From: Ramicandelaber brevisporus | Lineage: Eukaryota > Kickxellomycota > Ramicandelaberales > Ramicandelaberaceae | DNA length: 21,224 nt | NCBI GenBank assembly: GCA_025201865.1 | Contig: MU603092.1 | Span: forward strand, 1-21,224 | Direction of reading: 5' to 3' | In this document: positions 7,199 to 15,840 of the stretch, piece after piece | How positions within the stretch are numbered: the stretch's first letter is position 1 | How the letters are laid out: every line of letters starts with the position of its first letter | Notes under the pieces: model-generated | The model's database searches: none | What the model was told of the DNA's origin: nothing | The model's input: the letters and a program-made list of their open reading frames with translations, nothing else | Made by a program: the position numbers and the translations under genes

Positions 7199-10100
7199 AT
7201 GCAACAGCGACCATCTGCGTCTGCGACTGCGCAGGGCATTAAATCTCGACGAGCGGCTCAGTCAGGAACGGCATCTTCCTCAGCCAAACAGACGGCATCT
7301 CCTTCTCCTCGAGGATCTCCTGTGCCAGCACCAGCCGGAGTAACAGCAACGCCATCATCAACAGCGACATCGACATCGACGGTGACGGCAAAAGTTCGAA
7401 CAAAGGTGACTCGACCTGCGGGTACAACAGTGCTGGCAGTGGATGGTGGTGGCAGCGGAGCACAAACGGCAGCAGCAGCAGCAGCAGCAGCAGTTGGATC
7501 ATCAAGCAGTGCGGCCACCACCACTACTACTACTACGGCTGCTACGGCTGCTAGTAGCAGTGGAAAGCCACGAAAGATGAAGATGGTTGCAGTCAATGTC
7601 AGCGAGAAGGATTTAGAAGGCGCAGAAACACGCATTGTGACGAGAATCGGTGCAGATGGGAAGCCAGTGGAGAAAATGATCATCAAAAGAAAGAAGGAGA
7701 AGAAGAGTGATGCTACAACTACGCCTGCTGCCAAGAACAATGTTCAGCAACAACAACAACAACAGGAACAACAGCAGAAGCCATCAGCATCGTCATCAGC
7801 AGCTACATCATCTTCACTGGCATTGGCTGCGGCGCTTGCTGAAGCGGAGGCTGCTGCTGCGGAAGCAAATGTGAGCAGTGAGGAAAAGCCACTTCAGTCA
7901 CAACCACTTCAGTCAACACTGCCATCACTTCGTATAGATTCATCGCAACTACCAGACCAGAATTCAGCTCAGCTATCGTCATCAGCATGGTCAAATCCAC
8001 CCTCAGCAACATCGCCTCCAGCATCACCTTCCGCCACCAGCAAATATCCACTACAATTACCACCAGTTGCAGGCGAAGCAGATGTATCATTCATTACGTC
8101 GCCAGTGTTATCACCAGTGCTATCACCAATGTCAGACAGTCGACCAATGAGAAGAGGAGGAAGAGGAGGCGGTGGAAGACAGGCAGCAATATTGAATGCA
8201 GAGCAAGTTGGGTCATATATTAAGACAATGGTTAGAATGTCAAACCAGGCTGTATTTCCTCTGGATGAAATTAAAGCAAAGCAAAGCCAGTCATCATTAC
8301 TTAAAAGACCAAGTAATTTATCAACATCATTTGATGGTACAATGAGTGATGATAATAGTAATAATAATAATAAAGGTGGCAGTGGTAATAAAAGTGGTGG
8401 ACTTGGAAGAATACTGGAGGCAGACAGCGATACTAACAACAACAATAATAACGATAGGGATAATGACAGTGACGATAGCTTTAAGCACGATGGATTATCA
8501 ATTGGTGTAAATAGAGATGTAAAGAAGGCATCGGCAGATATTGATAGTGACAATGACAGTGATACTCGAGTGCCATATAATGATGAAGGTGGCAATTCTG
8601 CATCAGATGGACCCACAGCCAGTCGACATCGGTCTAAGGACAGTGAATCTGGATACATTTCAGAGGGCGGATTGAGTTTGAGAAGACCTGGTTCAAAATA
8701 CTCGAAAAAATCATCAAAACATCAAAGTAATAGCAATAACAACAACAGCAATAATTATAACAGTGATAGAGATGGAGGTGGTGGAGCACGCAGCACTCGA
8801 ACAACTCGAACTACTAAAACTACAGCAACCAGCAAATCAAAGGCAATTAGCAGTAGAACAACCAAGTCAACAGCAACAACAGCATCTGCACGAACCGAGG
8901 CTGGATACAGATCAGGTCCCGAAGGATCAATTGCAGCATCGCTCATTGCAAAGCGGAGAGGAAAAGAGTCAAAGATATCTGGAGAGAGACCATCAACAGT
9001 GTTTGGAGTCGATGGAGATGGAGAAATACCTCCAGTCAGTGCAACATCATCAGGACACAGCAGAAGCAGAAGTGCAGTCACTCCTGCTCTATTTGATGCG
9101 GCAATGGCTGATCTGGATGCAGAGCTTGACTTGATTCGTCCAATCACAGAAGCACCTCTCCAAGTGTACGATGAATTAACTGCAGATTCAACAGCATTCA
9201 TACCAGACACTGCAGCACTCGCACTATTGGATCCATCAGCTGCTGCTCACGATAGCTCACGCACTGTTCCAACAGCGATAATCCCTACATCACACTCTCC
9301 ATCAACATCAACTCACCTCTCACTTGCTCTACCTGTCTCTGACGAAGTACCACAACAATCACAGCCACAACCACAATCACAGCCAGGTTTGCTAGCGCTA
9401 TCAATTGGCAATGAAATGTCCATTGATGAGACTACAATTGAAACACTCAGACCTACTACACCAAAGTTACCAAAGTATATTGAGCCAGAATCCCCTCCTC
9501 CACAAATTGTCGCTCCACCAGCTGAGCCCGAAAAGCCAAAAGCAGCACCAGTTGTCGCATTGCTTAGTTCAATATTTGGTGGAAAGAATAAATCAAAGCA
9601 GCCAGTAGATAGTCCGCCTGTAGTAGCATCGTCACCAGTACCAACACCAACAAAGTCCAATGTTCTCACAGATGCTGAGCCTGATAGCTTCTTTGGTGAT
9701 GATTTACTATCCTCAGATGATGACAATGGTATAAATGAAGATACATTGGGTTTGGTTGACGCTTATACTACCACTGCTGCCACTGCTACTACAACTGTGC
9801 CTCCTCTAGTTCAAGAACCAACTGGTGTATCTCAACCACTACAGTCACAATTGCAACAGCCGCAGCAACAACAGCCACAGCCACAATTGCAACAACAGTC
9901 AGTAGTTGACAATTCAGATGTATTCGAAGTATCTGAGATAGTACTGCCGTCATCTGTGCCAGTTGAATCATCTACAAGCGAGTTCTTGAACGCAGATCGA
10001 CACCTTCAGCCTCATCAGCAATGGTCTGTAGAAATTGCTCCAGAAATGGATACCGCACCAACTTCCACTTTTACTATTGATAATTGGATCACTCCAGCCA

Positions 10101-13100
10101 ATGAGACTACAACTACAACTACAAATGAAACTGCGATTGATAATGAAGCTGTGATTGATACCTGGAAGACAACAGTAGATGAAGCCACACGAGAAGTTGC
10201 TCCAATTACCGACACTGCTGCAGAGACTGTATACGATGAAGCATCAGTCAGAGACCTACAACCGATAGAGCCTGTGACGGAGCTTGATACACTGCTACCA
10301 CCAGTAACTACATCAACAGACACGTTCAATGCACTCGTTCAGATGATATCAGAGTCGATCAGTGTTGACCCAGAAACGCCAGCTGCCATCAACACTCCAC
10401 CAGTTGTTACAGCTGAACAGCCTGTTATAACGCCAGAGACTGTTCTATCAGCTCCATTTTCAGTCAGCAATATTCTCACATCAATCGCAGCAAAGACTCA
10501 ACATGAATTGGACAATGATGATAATGATGATAATGTGGATGATGATATTAAAGTCGATTATGACGTTTACACAGCACCAGAACAGCCAGAACAGCCAGAA
10601 CAGCCAACACAAGCATCAGCTTCCCTTGATATAGAGGCTGAATCTCGTGATGAAGAGGAGTCTGAAGTGGATGATTCTCACAGCGAGCAAATTGCCATCG
10701 CACCAGCTGCAGTAACCTTGGCTGACATACTTGCATCAATCACAGCATCGGTGTCTGTAGACTCTGAAATCGATTCACATGTTCAGCCTGCAGATGCAGT
10801 TGATGCCCATGTTGAACCTGCAAAAGAAGATGCTGCCACTGAAGCTGTCGACTCTGCCATTGATTTGCCTACTGCGTCTCTTCATGCTTCCGAGCCAGTA
10901 TCTGTTATCACTGAGCCAATTACCACCTCCGAGCGCGCTCTGACACCATCTCCTGTTGAGTCTGTCGTTGCTGTAGTGGCTGCTGTATCCGAGTCTGAAT
11001 CGACGCCTGAAGTTGTTCCTGAGGCTGTTCCTGAGGCTGTTCCTGAGGCTGTTCCTGAACCAGATCCATCAAGCGCTCCACTTGTAGTCCAGCCATCCCA
11101 GCCAGATGATGTGGTATCCGTTGAGCCAGTCCGTCCTGTATTCTCGTTCCTGCCTCGTTCTGAGACTGCTAGAATTGCCACTGAATCGAAGGCTGTTGAG
11201 CCTGAACCTGTCGCTGAACCTGTCGCTGAACCTGTCGTTGAGCCTGTCGTTGAGCCTGTCATTGAGCCTGTCATTGAGCCTGTGTCGGTGTCGATGACTG
11301 TCCCTGAGACCACATCTACCGCTTTACCAGAACCGGCACCAGAACCAGTGCCAATACCAGTAGTAGAACCTGAGGCTGAGCCAGAGCCAGAGCCAGAGCC
11401 AGTGCCAGTCTCAGAGCCAGCATCAGCACCAGCACCAGAGCCAGAACCAGCACCAGAGCCAGCACCAGAACCTCAAGCACCTATCATTAACGATGCCATC
11501 CACATTGTGCCTGATGTCCCAGAACCCTTTGCTCGTCCAGCTTCGCCTATCGTTTCTGCCAGTGTTCCCGAAGTGGCTCAGTTGATTGCTGAAGATACAA
11601 TTGCCCAAATCACTGAGACTGTCCGGCTATTCTCACCACCTTCACCAGTTCTGGAGCCAGTTGATGAAGTGCCAGTTCATGTAATTGCTACACCTGCCGT
11701 CATTGTTCAAGGGCCAGCTCACATTGAGGACGAGCCGCCATCATCTCCAGTTACTCTGCCCGCTCCTGAACTCGCGGTTGAACCTGTATTTGAGCCCGAG
11801 CTTGTGAAGGATGTCCCTGTATTGTCTGAGGCTGTTAACCTTGATACTGCTGTTGTCCAAGCAGTTTCTGAGGCTGTTGTTACACTGCCTGATGAGTCCG
11901 TGCCTGTTACTGTTACTGCCGATGGTGCTGAACCAGTTCCAATTGAGCATCAGCCTCTTGAGATTGTTACTGTGTCACAACCAGTTGAAGAGCCTGCTTT
12001 CGAACCTGCTGTCGAACCTGCTGTCGACACAACGCGATCCTTCAACAAGTTCATTATCGAACCGCCAGTTGCATTCATCGAGCCTGAGCCAGCTGTCCAA
12101 GTTGAAGTGTTGCCCCCGCCGCCACCACCACCATCACCACCACCACCACCTCTTCCATCGCCTCCTTTGCCAGCTGTTCCTCCTCTGCCAGTACTTGATG
12201 TAGCACCTGCTTCTGTTGATCCACCAGTGCTGCCACCACCGCCGATTCCAGCGCCGCCAGATGTTGAAGTTGCCCATGAAGTTGAGACAGTTATCACGAC
12301 ACCTCCTCTTCCACCACCACCATCTGCAGCACCACCTGCAACACTTGAATTTGAACAAACTCTGGTTGCACCATCTCTGCCTTTGCCACCGGTTGTTGAG
12401 GAGCATCCTTCACAGCGTGCATTACCGGAGCTGTCATGGCCTGCACATCTTCCTCCTCCACCTCTGCCTCCTCCTCTACCTCCGCATAGCGTTCAACAGC
12501 ACCCACCAGTTATCATTGAGTCTGCACCGCCATTGCCTCCCCCACCTTTTGTCCAAACAATTGCTGAGCCGCCACAGCCACAGCTCCCACCACCACCGCT
12601 TCCTCTGCAACTGGCCACAGCTGTACCAGTCGAGACTCCTCCACAGCTGCCACCGCAGCTGCCGCCTCCACCAACGAGCCCTCCTTCTCGATCACTGCGC
12701 ACTGCTCATGCTCGGTCTCATAAGCCAGCTACTTCGACAAGTTCTGCAGCTATGTCTGATGCACCACCTGCATTGCCACCACCACCACCACCACCACCAC
12801 CACCAACTTCGCCTCCAGCTGTTGTTTCTGAACCAGTTCAGTCCTTCAAGTCGATTCCTGCAAGCTCCCATGTCGATACTGTTGCTGCTTCCAGTTTGCC
12901 GATTGAAGCTCCAGTCTCATTGCCACCCCCTCCGCCACTAGAATCACGCGCTGTGCAGCCAGCTGCTCCTATCTCGCCTGTGGTTGAGTCACCTGAACCA
13001 GTTGCTGAGCATCCGCCGGTAACTGCACAGACTGCGCCAGTTTTGTCTACGCCAACTCACCCCACTCCAATTCTAACCAATGTGCTGGCATCCGCAACTG

Positions 13101-14887
13101 CTGCATTGGCCGAATATGATGACGATGATGACGAAGAAGAGGACGATGCCAATGACGATGCCGATGAAGATGGCGATGATGAGGAGTATTATTATTATGT
13201 CGATGAAGAAGAAGAAGAAGAAGATGGAGAAGAGGAGGAGGAAGATGATGAAGAAGAGGATGAGAGTGAGTACTCAGAACCTGATGTTGGCGGTCCTAGT
13301 GGATATGCAGATGATGAAGACTACAGCGACGATGAAGATGACGATTTTGATGACTTCGTCGAGGTAGCACACAGTAGAGCAATCCCAGCAACAGCAGCAG
13401 CAGCAGCAGCAGCAACAGCGACTAATAACATGGATGACATTGATGGTGAAAATGACGACTTTGACGACTTTGATGACTTTGCAGAAAATAGAGCAGCAAT
13501 TCCTACAGTCACGTCTCTTGATATTGTTCAAAGTCCACCAGTTGTGCAGATTGAAGATGCGATTATTGAGGCAGTTGCATCCTTGAGCCACGAAGTTTAC
13601 CCAGATTTGGGTTTGATGGCAGATGACCATCCAACCACTATTGAGGACCATGGTAACTCTGCTCTGTTGTCAACTCTGAGCACTTCCAGCAATGCATTTG
13701 GAAGGTCAGTTCGTCCGATTATGCACAACGCTCGCACATCACAGCAACAATCCAGTGGTACAGCGCGGCACTTGGTTAATATGAGTCTGGCGTTCTATGG
13801 CAAGATTGCAGCCGAGCGCACTCGCAAAGGCAAGCGGAAGCCACTTTCAGCAACATCCTCCAAAACGCCAGCATCAGCTGTGGCAGCCAATGGCAGTCTT
13901 CGGTCACGTACTCAGCAGCACAAGCGCATGTACTCAGCTGCGGCTCTCGTTCAGCCAGCCATTCCCGACTATGCCATTCCAATTGATCTCGCAGCTGTAC
14001 GCTCGCTGTGTGAAGAATCTCGCGCCTCTCTCAATGATCTCGACGAGGCTACACTGGCATCGATTGCTGCCAAGATGGAGGTTCTCGTCACAGAAATTGC
14101 ACAGGCTGTAGTCATCATGCGAGATAGAAGGATGACATTGCGTGACGACCTGCAGAATAACCATCAGATGCTGGCACAACTGTCTAGCCATCCGATTGCC
14201 TCTACAGCAATGAAGTCAACGAGCAGCAAAGATGGTGCTCGTACACCGCTCAATCGAGTGTCACCAACTGGCGTCAATGCCAGCATGGTTGAGATGTTGA
14301 TGGCTCCTCGACCTGAATATCAGCAGCAACAGCAGCAGCAGCTTTTGCGGTCGTCATACTACAGTGCCGGTACGGTGTCACCTGAGGGCTCCAATCCGAG
14401 TAGCCCTCGCGATATGGCTTCGCCACTTGGAGGCATTCCTGGCGCACCGCGGCGGCGCATTGTCGTTGGCTCGTCACCTGCCGCCGGGCGAGCCACATCC
14501 ACTTCATCTGTGACGGTGTCGAATGGCACGATGGCACACATCTCACTGTCGGCTCCAACTGCAACACACTCTACGCCTTCTAACTCACACACCACAGAGG
14601 AACCAAGCATCAGCTCAGGTAGTGGTGCGGGTGCTGGTGCGAGTGCTGGTGAGCACCTGTCCATGTATCAGCAACACTACGCGAATCACCACACAGTGTC
14701 ACCTCGGTCGCCACCAGCTCAGATCATCCGCCGATCAAACCCAATGGCATCCTCGGTTCTGTCACCAACTGGTGCTGTCTTTAACACTGTCGGTGGCGGT
14801 GTAACTCCAGTTGTTGGACTCGGGATCGGTCAAGCACGCAGTCCACCGCCAATGCATCGCGCTCCACTACCCCAATTCACGAGATAA
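7199..14887 (+). CDS. Giant low-complexity protein with acidic, polyproline and DDFDDF motifs
   Basis: A 2562-residue single frame from an ATG. I recognise no named domain. In order: an Ala/Ser/Thr-rich, basic head with one conserved-looking island (VNVSEKDLEGAETRIVTRIG, about 131-150, ending in KRKKEKK); a Ser/Asn/Asp-rich zone (about 360-540); Ser/Thr/Gln/Pro-rich sequence; Glu-Pro-Val repeats (about 1270-1430); polyproline blocks (1639-1910, with runs such as PPPPPPPPPP); an acidic domain (1974-2050) with a YYYY run; two acidic-phenylalanine motifs (2048-2056, 2086-2096); and a more normal C-terminal part in which 2264-2332 is predicted by eye to be helical, perhaps coiled coil (SLCEESRASLNDLDEATLAS...). 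A Ser/Gly/Pro-rich tail follows. No signal peptide, membrane span or catalytic motif. It reads as a scaffold or adaptor; the DDFDDF motifs suggest, by resemblance, adaptor-ear binding. Gene real; function unknown. Confidence 0.85.
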   Translation: MQQRPSASATAQGIKSRRAAQSGTASSSAKQTASPSPRGSPVPAPAGVTATPSSTATSTSTVTAKVRTKVTRPAGTTVLAVDGGGSGAQTAAAAAAAAVGSSSSAATTTTTTTAATAASSSGKPRKMKMVAVNVSEKDLEGAETRIVTRIGADGKPVEKMIIKRKKEKKSDATTTPAAKNNVQQQQQQQEQQQKPSASSSAATSSSLALAAALAEAEAAAAEANVSSEEKPLQSQPLQSTLPSLRIDSSQLPDQNSAQLSSSAWSNPPSATSPPASPSATSKYPLQLPPVAGEADVSFITSPVLSPVLSPMSDSRPMRRGGRGGGGRQAAILNAEQVGSYIKTMVRMSNQAVFPLDEIKAKQSQSSLLKRPSNLSTSFDGTMSDDNSNNNNKGGSGNKSGGLGRILEADSDTNNNNNNDRDNDSDDSFKHDGLSIGVNRDVKKASADIDSDNDSDTRVPYNDEGGNSASDGPTASRHRSKDSESGYISEGGLSLRRPGSKYSKKSSKHQSNSNNNNSNNYNSDRDGGGGARSTRTTRTTKTTATSKSKAISSRTTKSTATTASARTEAGYRSGPEGSIAASLIAKRRGKESKISGERPSTVFGVDGDGEIPPVSATSSGHSRSRSAVTPALFDAAMADLDAELDLIRPITEAPLQVYDELTADSTAFIPDTAALALLDPSAAAHDSSRTVPTAIIPTSHSPSTSTHLSLALPVSDEVPQQSQPQPQSQPGLLALSIGNEMSIDETTIETLRPTTPKLPKYIEPESPPPQIVAPPAEPEKPKAAPVVALLSSIFGGKNKSKQPVDSPPVVASSPVPTPTKSNVLTDAEPDSFFGDDLLSSDDDNGINEDTLGLVDAYTTTAATATTTVPPLVQEPTGVSQPLQSQLQQPQQQQPQPQLQQQSVVDNSDVFEVSEIVLPSSVPVESSTSEFLNADRHLQPHQQWSVEIAPEMDTAPTSTFTIDNWITPANETTTTTTNETAIDNEAVIDTWKTTVDEATREVAPITDTAAETVYDEASVRDLQPIEPVTELDTLLPPVTTSTDTFNALVQMISESISVDPETPAAINTPPVVTAEQPVITPETVLSAPFSVSNILTSIAAKTQHELDNDDNDDNVDDDIKVDYDVYTAPEQPEQPEQPTQASASLDIEAESRDEEESEVDDSHSEQIAIAPAAVTLADILASITASVSVDSEIDSHVQPADAVDAHVEPAKEDAATEAVDSAIDLPTASLHASEPVSVITEPITTSERALTPSPVESVVAVVAAVSESESTPEVVPEAVPEAVPEAVPEPDPSSAPLVVQPSQPDDVVSVEPVRPVFSFLPRSETARIATESKAVEPEPVAEPVAEPVVEPVVEPVIEPVIEPVSVSMTVPETTSTALPEPAPEPVPIPVVEPEAEPEPEPEPVPVSEPASAPAPEPEPAPEPAPEPQAPIINDAIHIVPDVPEPFARPASPIVSASVPEVAQLIAEDTIAQITETVRLFSPPSPVLEPVDEVPVHVIATPAVIVQGPAHIEDEPPSSPVTLPAPELAVEPVFEPELVKDVPVLSEAVNLDTAVVQAVSEAVVTLPDESVPVTVTADGAEPVPIEHQPLEIVTVSQPVEEPAFEPAVEPAVDTTRSFNKFIIEPPVAFIEPEPAVQVEVLPPPPPPPSPPPPPLPSPPLPAVPPLPVLDVAPASVDPPVLPPPPIPAPPDVEVAHEVETVITTPPLPPPPSAAPPATLEFEQTLVAPSLPLPPVVEEHPSQRALPELSWPAHLPPPPLPPPLPPHSVQQHPPVIIESAPPLPPPPFVQTIAEPPQPQLPPPPLPLQLATAVPVETPPQLPPQLPPPPTSPPSRSLRTAHARSHKPATSTSSAAMSDAPPALPPPPPPPPPPTSPPAVVSEPVQSFKSIPASSHVDTVAASSLPIEAPVSLPPPPPLESRAVQPAAPISPVVESPEPVAEHPPVTAQTAPVLSTPTHPTPILTNVLASATAALAEYDDDDDEEEDDANDDADEDGDDEEYYYYVDEEEEEEDGEEEEEDDEEEDESEYSEPDVGGPSGYADDEDYSDDEDDDFDDFVEVAHSRAIPATAAAAAAATATNNMDDIDGENDDFDDFDDFAENRAAIPTVTSLDIVQSPPVVQIEDAIIEAVASLSHEVYPDLGLMADDHPTTIEDHGNSALLSTLSTSSNAFGRSVRPIMHNARTSQQQSSGTARHLVNMSLAFYGKIAAERTRKGKRKPLSATSSKTPASAVAANGSLRSRTQQHKRMYSAAALVQPAIPDYAIPIDLAAVRSLCEESRASLNDLDEATLASIAAKMEVLVTEIAQAVVIMRDRRMTLRDDLQNNHQMLAQLSSHPIASTAMKSTSSKDGARTPLNRVSPTGVNASMVEMLMAPRPEYQQQQQQQLLRSSYYSAGTVSPEGSNPSSPRDMASPLGGIPGAPRRRIVVGSSPAAGRATSTSSVTVSNGTMAHISLSAPTATHSTPSNSHTTEEPSISSGSGAGAGASAGEHLSMYQQHYANHHTVSPRSPPAQIIRRSNPMASSVLSPTGAVFNTVGGGVTPVVGLGIGQARSPPPMHRAPLPQFTR
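7469..7493 (+). repeat. (GCA)8 microsatellite coding for polyAla
   Basis: Eight GCA triplets in frame give an Ala run in the head of the giant protein. Confidence 0.95.
11015..11062 (+). repeat. 12-bp tandem repeat coding for VPEA
   Basis: Three perfect units of GTTCCTGAGGCT and a fourth changed at its end. They encode VPEA repeats in the Glu-Pro part of the giant protein. Confidence 0.95.
11204..11284 (+). repeat. 12-bp tandem array coding for EPV-x repeats
   Basis: Nearly seven units of the form GARCCTGTCRYT. Neighbouring units share variants in pairs: two with CGCT, two with CGTT, two with CATT. They encode EPVA, EPVV and EPVI. Confidence 0.95.
11378..11472 (+). repeat. 6-bp GAGCCA array coding for Glu-Pro repeats
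   Basis: Four perfect GAGCCA units at 11378-11401, then a degenerate stretch of CCAGTG, CCAGCA and CCAGAG units. It encodes (EP)n and APEP runs. Confidence 0.9.
13340..13486 (+). other. Acidic-phenylalanine motif pair in the giant protein (AP-1/GGA ear-like)
   Basis: DDFDDFVEV (residues 2048-2056, nt 13340-13366) and DDFDDFDDFAE (2086-2096, nt 13454-13486) flank an Ala run encoded by a (CAG)7 tract read as Ala. Such acidic DFxxF-type motifs occur in aftiphilin and gamma-synergin, where they bind the ear domains of AP-1 gamma and GGA. The assignment is by motif only. Confidence 0.4.
13392..13412 (+). repeat. CAG-type triplet run coding for polyAla
   Basis: Seven CAG triplets, read in the GCA frame, give the Ala-rich spacer between the two acidic-phenylalanine motifs. 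Confidence 0.9.
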
Positions 14888-15840
14888 CTTGCTCCATTCG
14901 ACTTTTGTCATCTTTATCATCCTTGTCATCTTTAGCACCTTTAACTCTAACTTTGATAATATTTTTACCCCCCCCCCGTTTACATTCATTCACCTTTCAA
15001 CTACTATTGCGCTACACGACTTGAGCTAAACATTGTAGAAACTGCGAGCATTTGCTTCGATTGACAGTCAGCCATTCAGCACATCAGACTGGCAGTTGGT
15101 TACACTGTTGGACGATTTTCCTCTTCGTATAACGTCAGCCTCCGTCAGTAACACAGGCACACAGGCAAGATTTCCCACTCACATCCCAACTGCTGCGTGC
15201 AACCCCCAGCCCTACGTTCATCTTCAACCAGACGTGTCATTTCAGAGTTATAGCTCTCACGTTCCTCCTCCTCCTCCTCCTATCCCCCACCGCCGATCCA
15301 CGAATAAACATACAAAGGAGAGTGTACTCACATCTTTGCTTACTCTGTCAACCACAACTTTCATTTGCCGCCTCTTCTTCATCAATTCCCGTTCCTCCTC
15401 CTTTCCTCCCTTTTCTCCCTTGTTGACTGACTCTTGACATCACTCATTGTTTATTTTCCTGTTCCGAGCATTGCATTAACTGATAGCCTTCTTGTGAGAG
15501 TTAGAGTGAGCATTTCCCGGTGTCTTTGTCAACTTTACTTTGACTTTCTTCGGTCAAGTCCTTGTTGTCATCTTCTCACGTCCCTTACTCTTATTTCTCT
15601 CACTCACTCATTCATTCCGTTCCGTTTACTTTACCTCCATTGCAGTTACTAGTCCGCCGTCCTTGTTTTGTTGTTTACTTGCCTACCTACTGAGTGAGCG
15701 ATAGAAGTCCCCTTACTGTTTGTTAGTCATTCATTCAGTTACTAACTCTCCCACACACATACACACATACACACAGATTGACGAGAGAGAAAGAAAGAAA
15801 GAAAGAAACAGTTTCCACATAGACAAAGAGTAACAGTGAG
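14888..15840 (+). promoter_or_regulatory. Long intergenic region: giant gene 3' end and PTR2 promoter/leader
   Basis: About 950 bp, the longest gap in the window. It has a 10-C run at 14968-14977, an AATAAA at 15303-15308 (over 400 bp past the giant gene's stop), and a long pyrimidine-rich tract from about 15240 to 15650 full of TCC, CTT and CATT units. CT-rich leaders are common just upstream of strongly expressed fungal genes. Open frames here (15096-15437, 15434-15652) reflect base bias and are not called. No RNA gene was recognised. Confidence 0.5.
15751..15808 (+). repeat. CA-rich and (GAAA)5 microsatellites upstream of PTR2
   Basis: A CACACA/TACACACA stretch at 15751-15775 is followed by GAGAGA and five GAAA units at 15789-15808, ending 32 bp before the ATG. 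The strand shifts from pyrimidine-rich to purine-rich here, which may mark the 5' UTR. Confidence 0.85.

Noticed and set aside
7969-8658. Long open frame antisense to the giant gene (and similar ones at 7258-7740, 11950-12297)
   Set aside because: These are by-products of low-complexity codons read on the other strand; compositions such as poly-Leu/Ser or poly-Gly mirror the sense repeats.
12216-12941. 241-codon frame overlapping the polyproline region in another frame
   Set aside because: His/Leu-rich by necessity from shifted CCA/CCT repeats; no independent coding sign.
15096-15652. Two open frames in the PTR2 upstream region
   Set aside because: Ser/Thr/Pro/Leu-rich because of the CT-rich base composition; the starts are not supported and nothing is recognisable.
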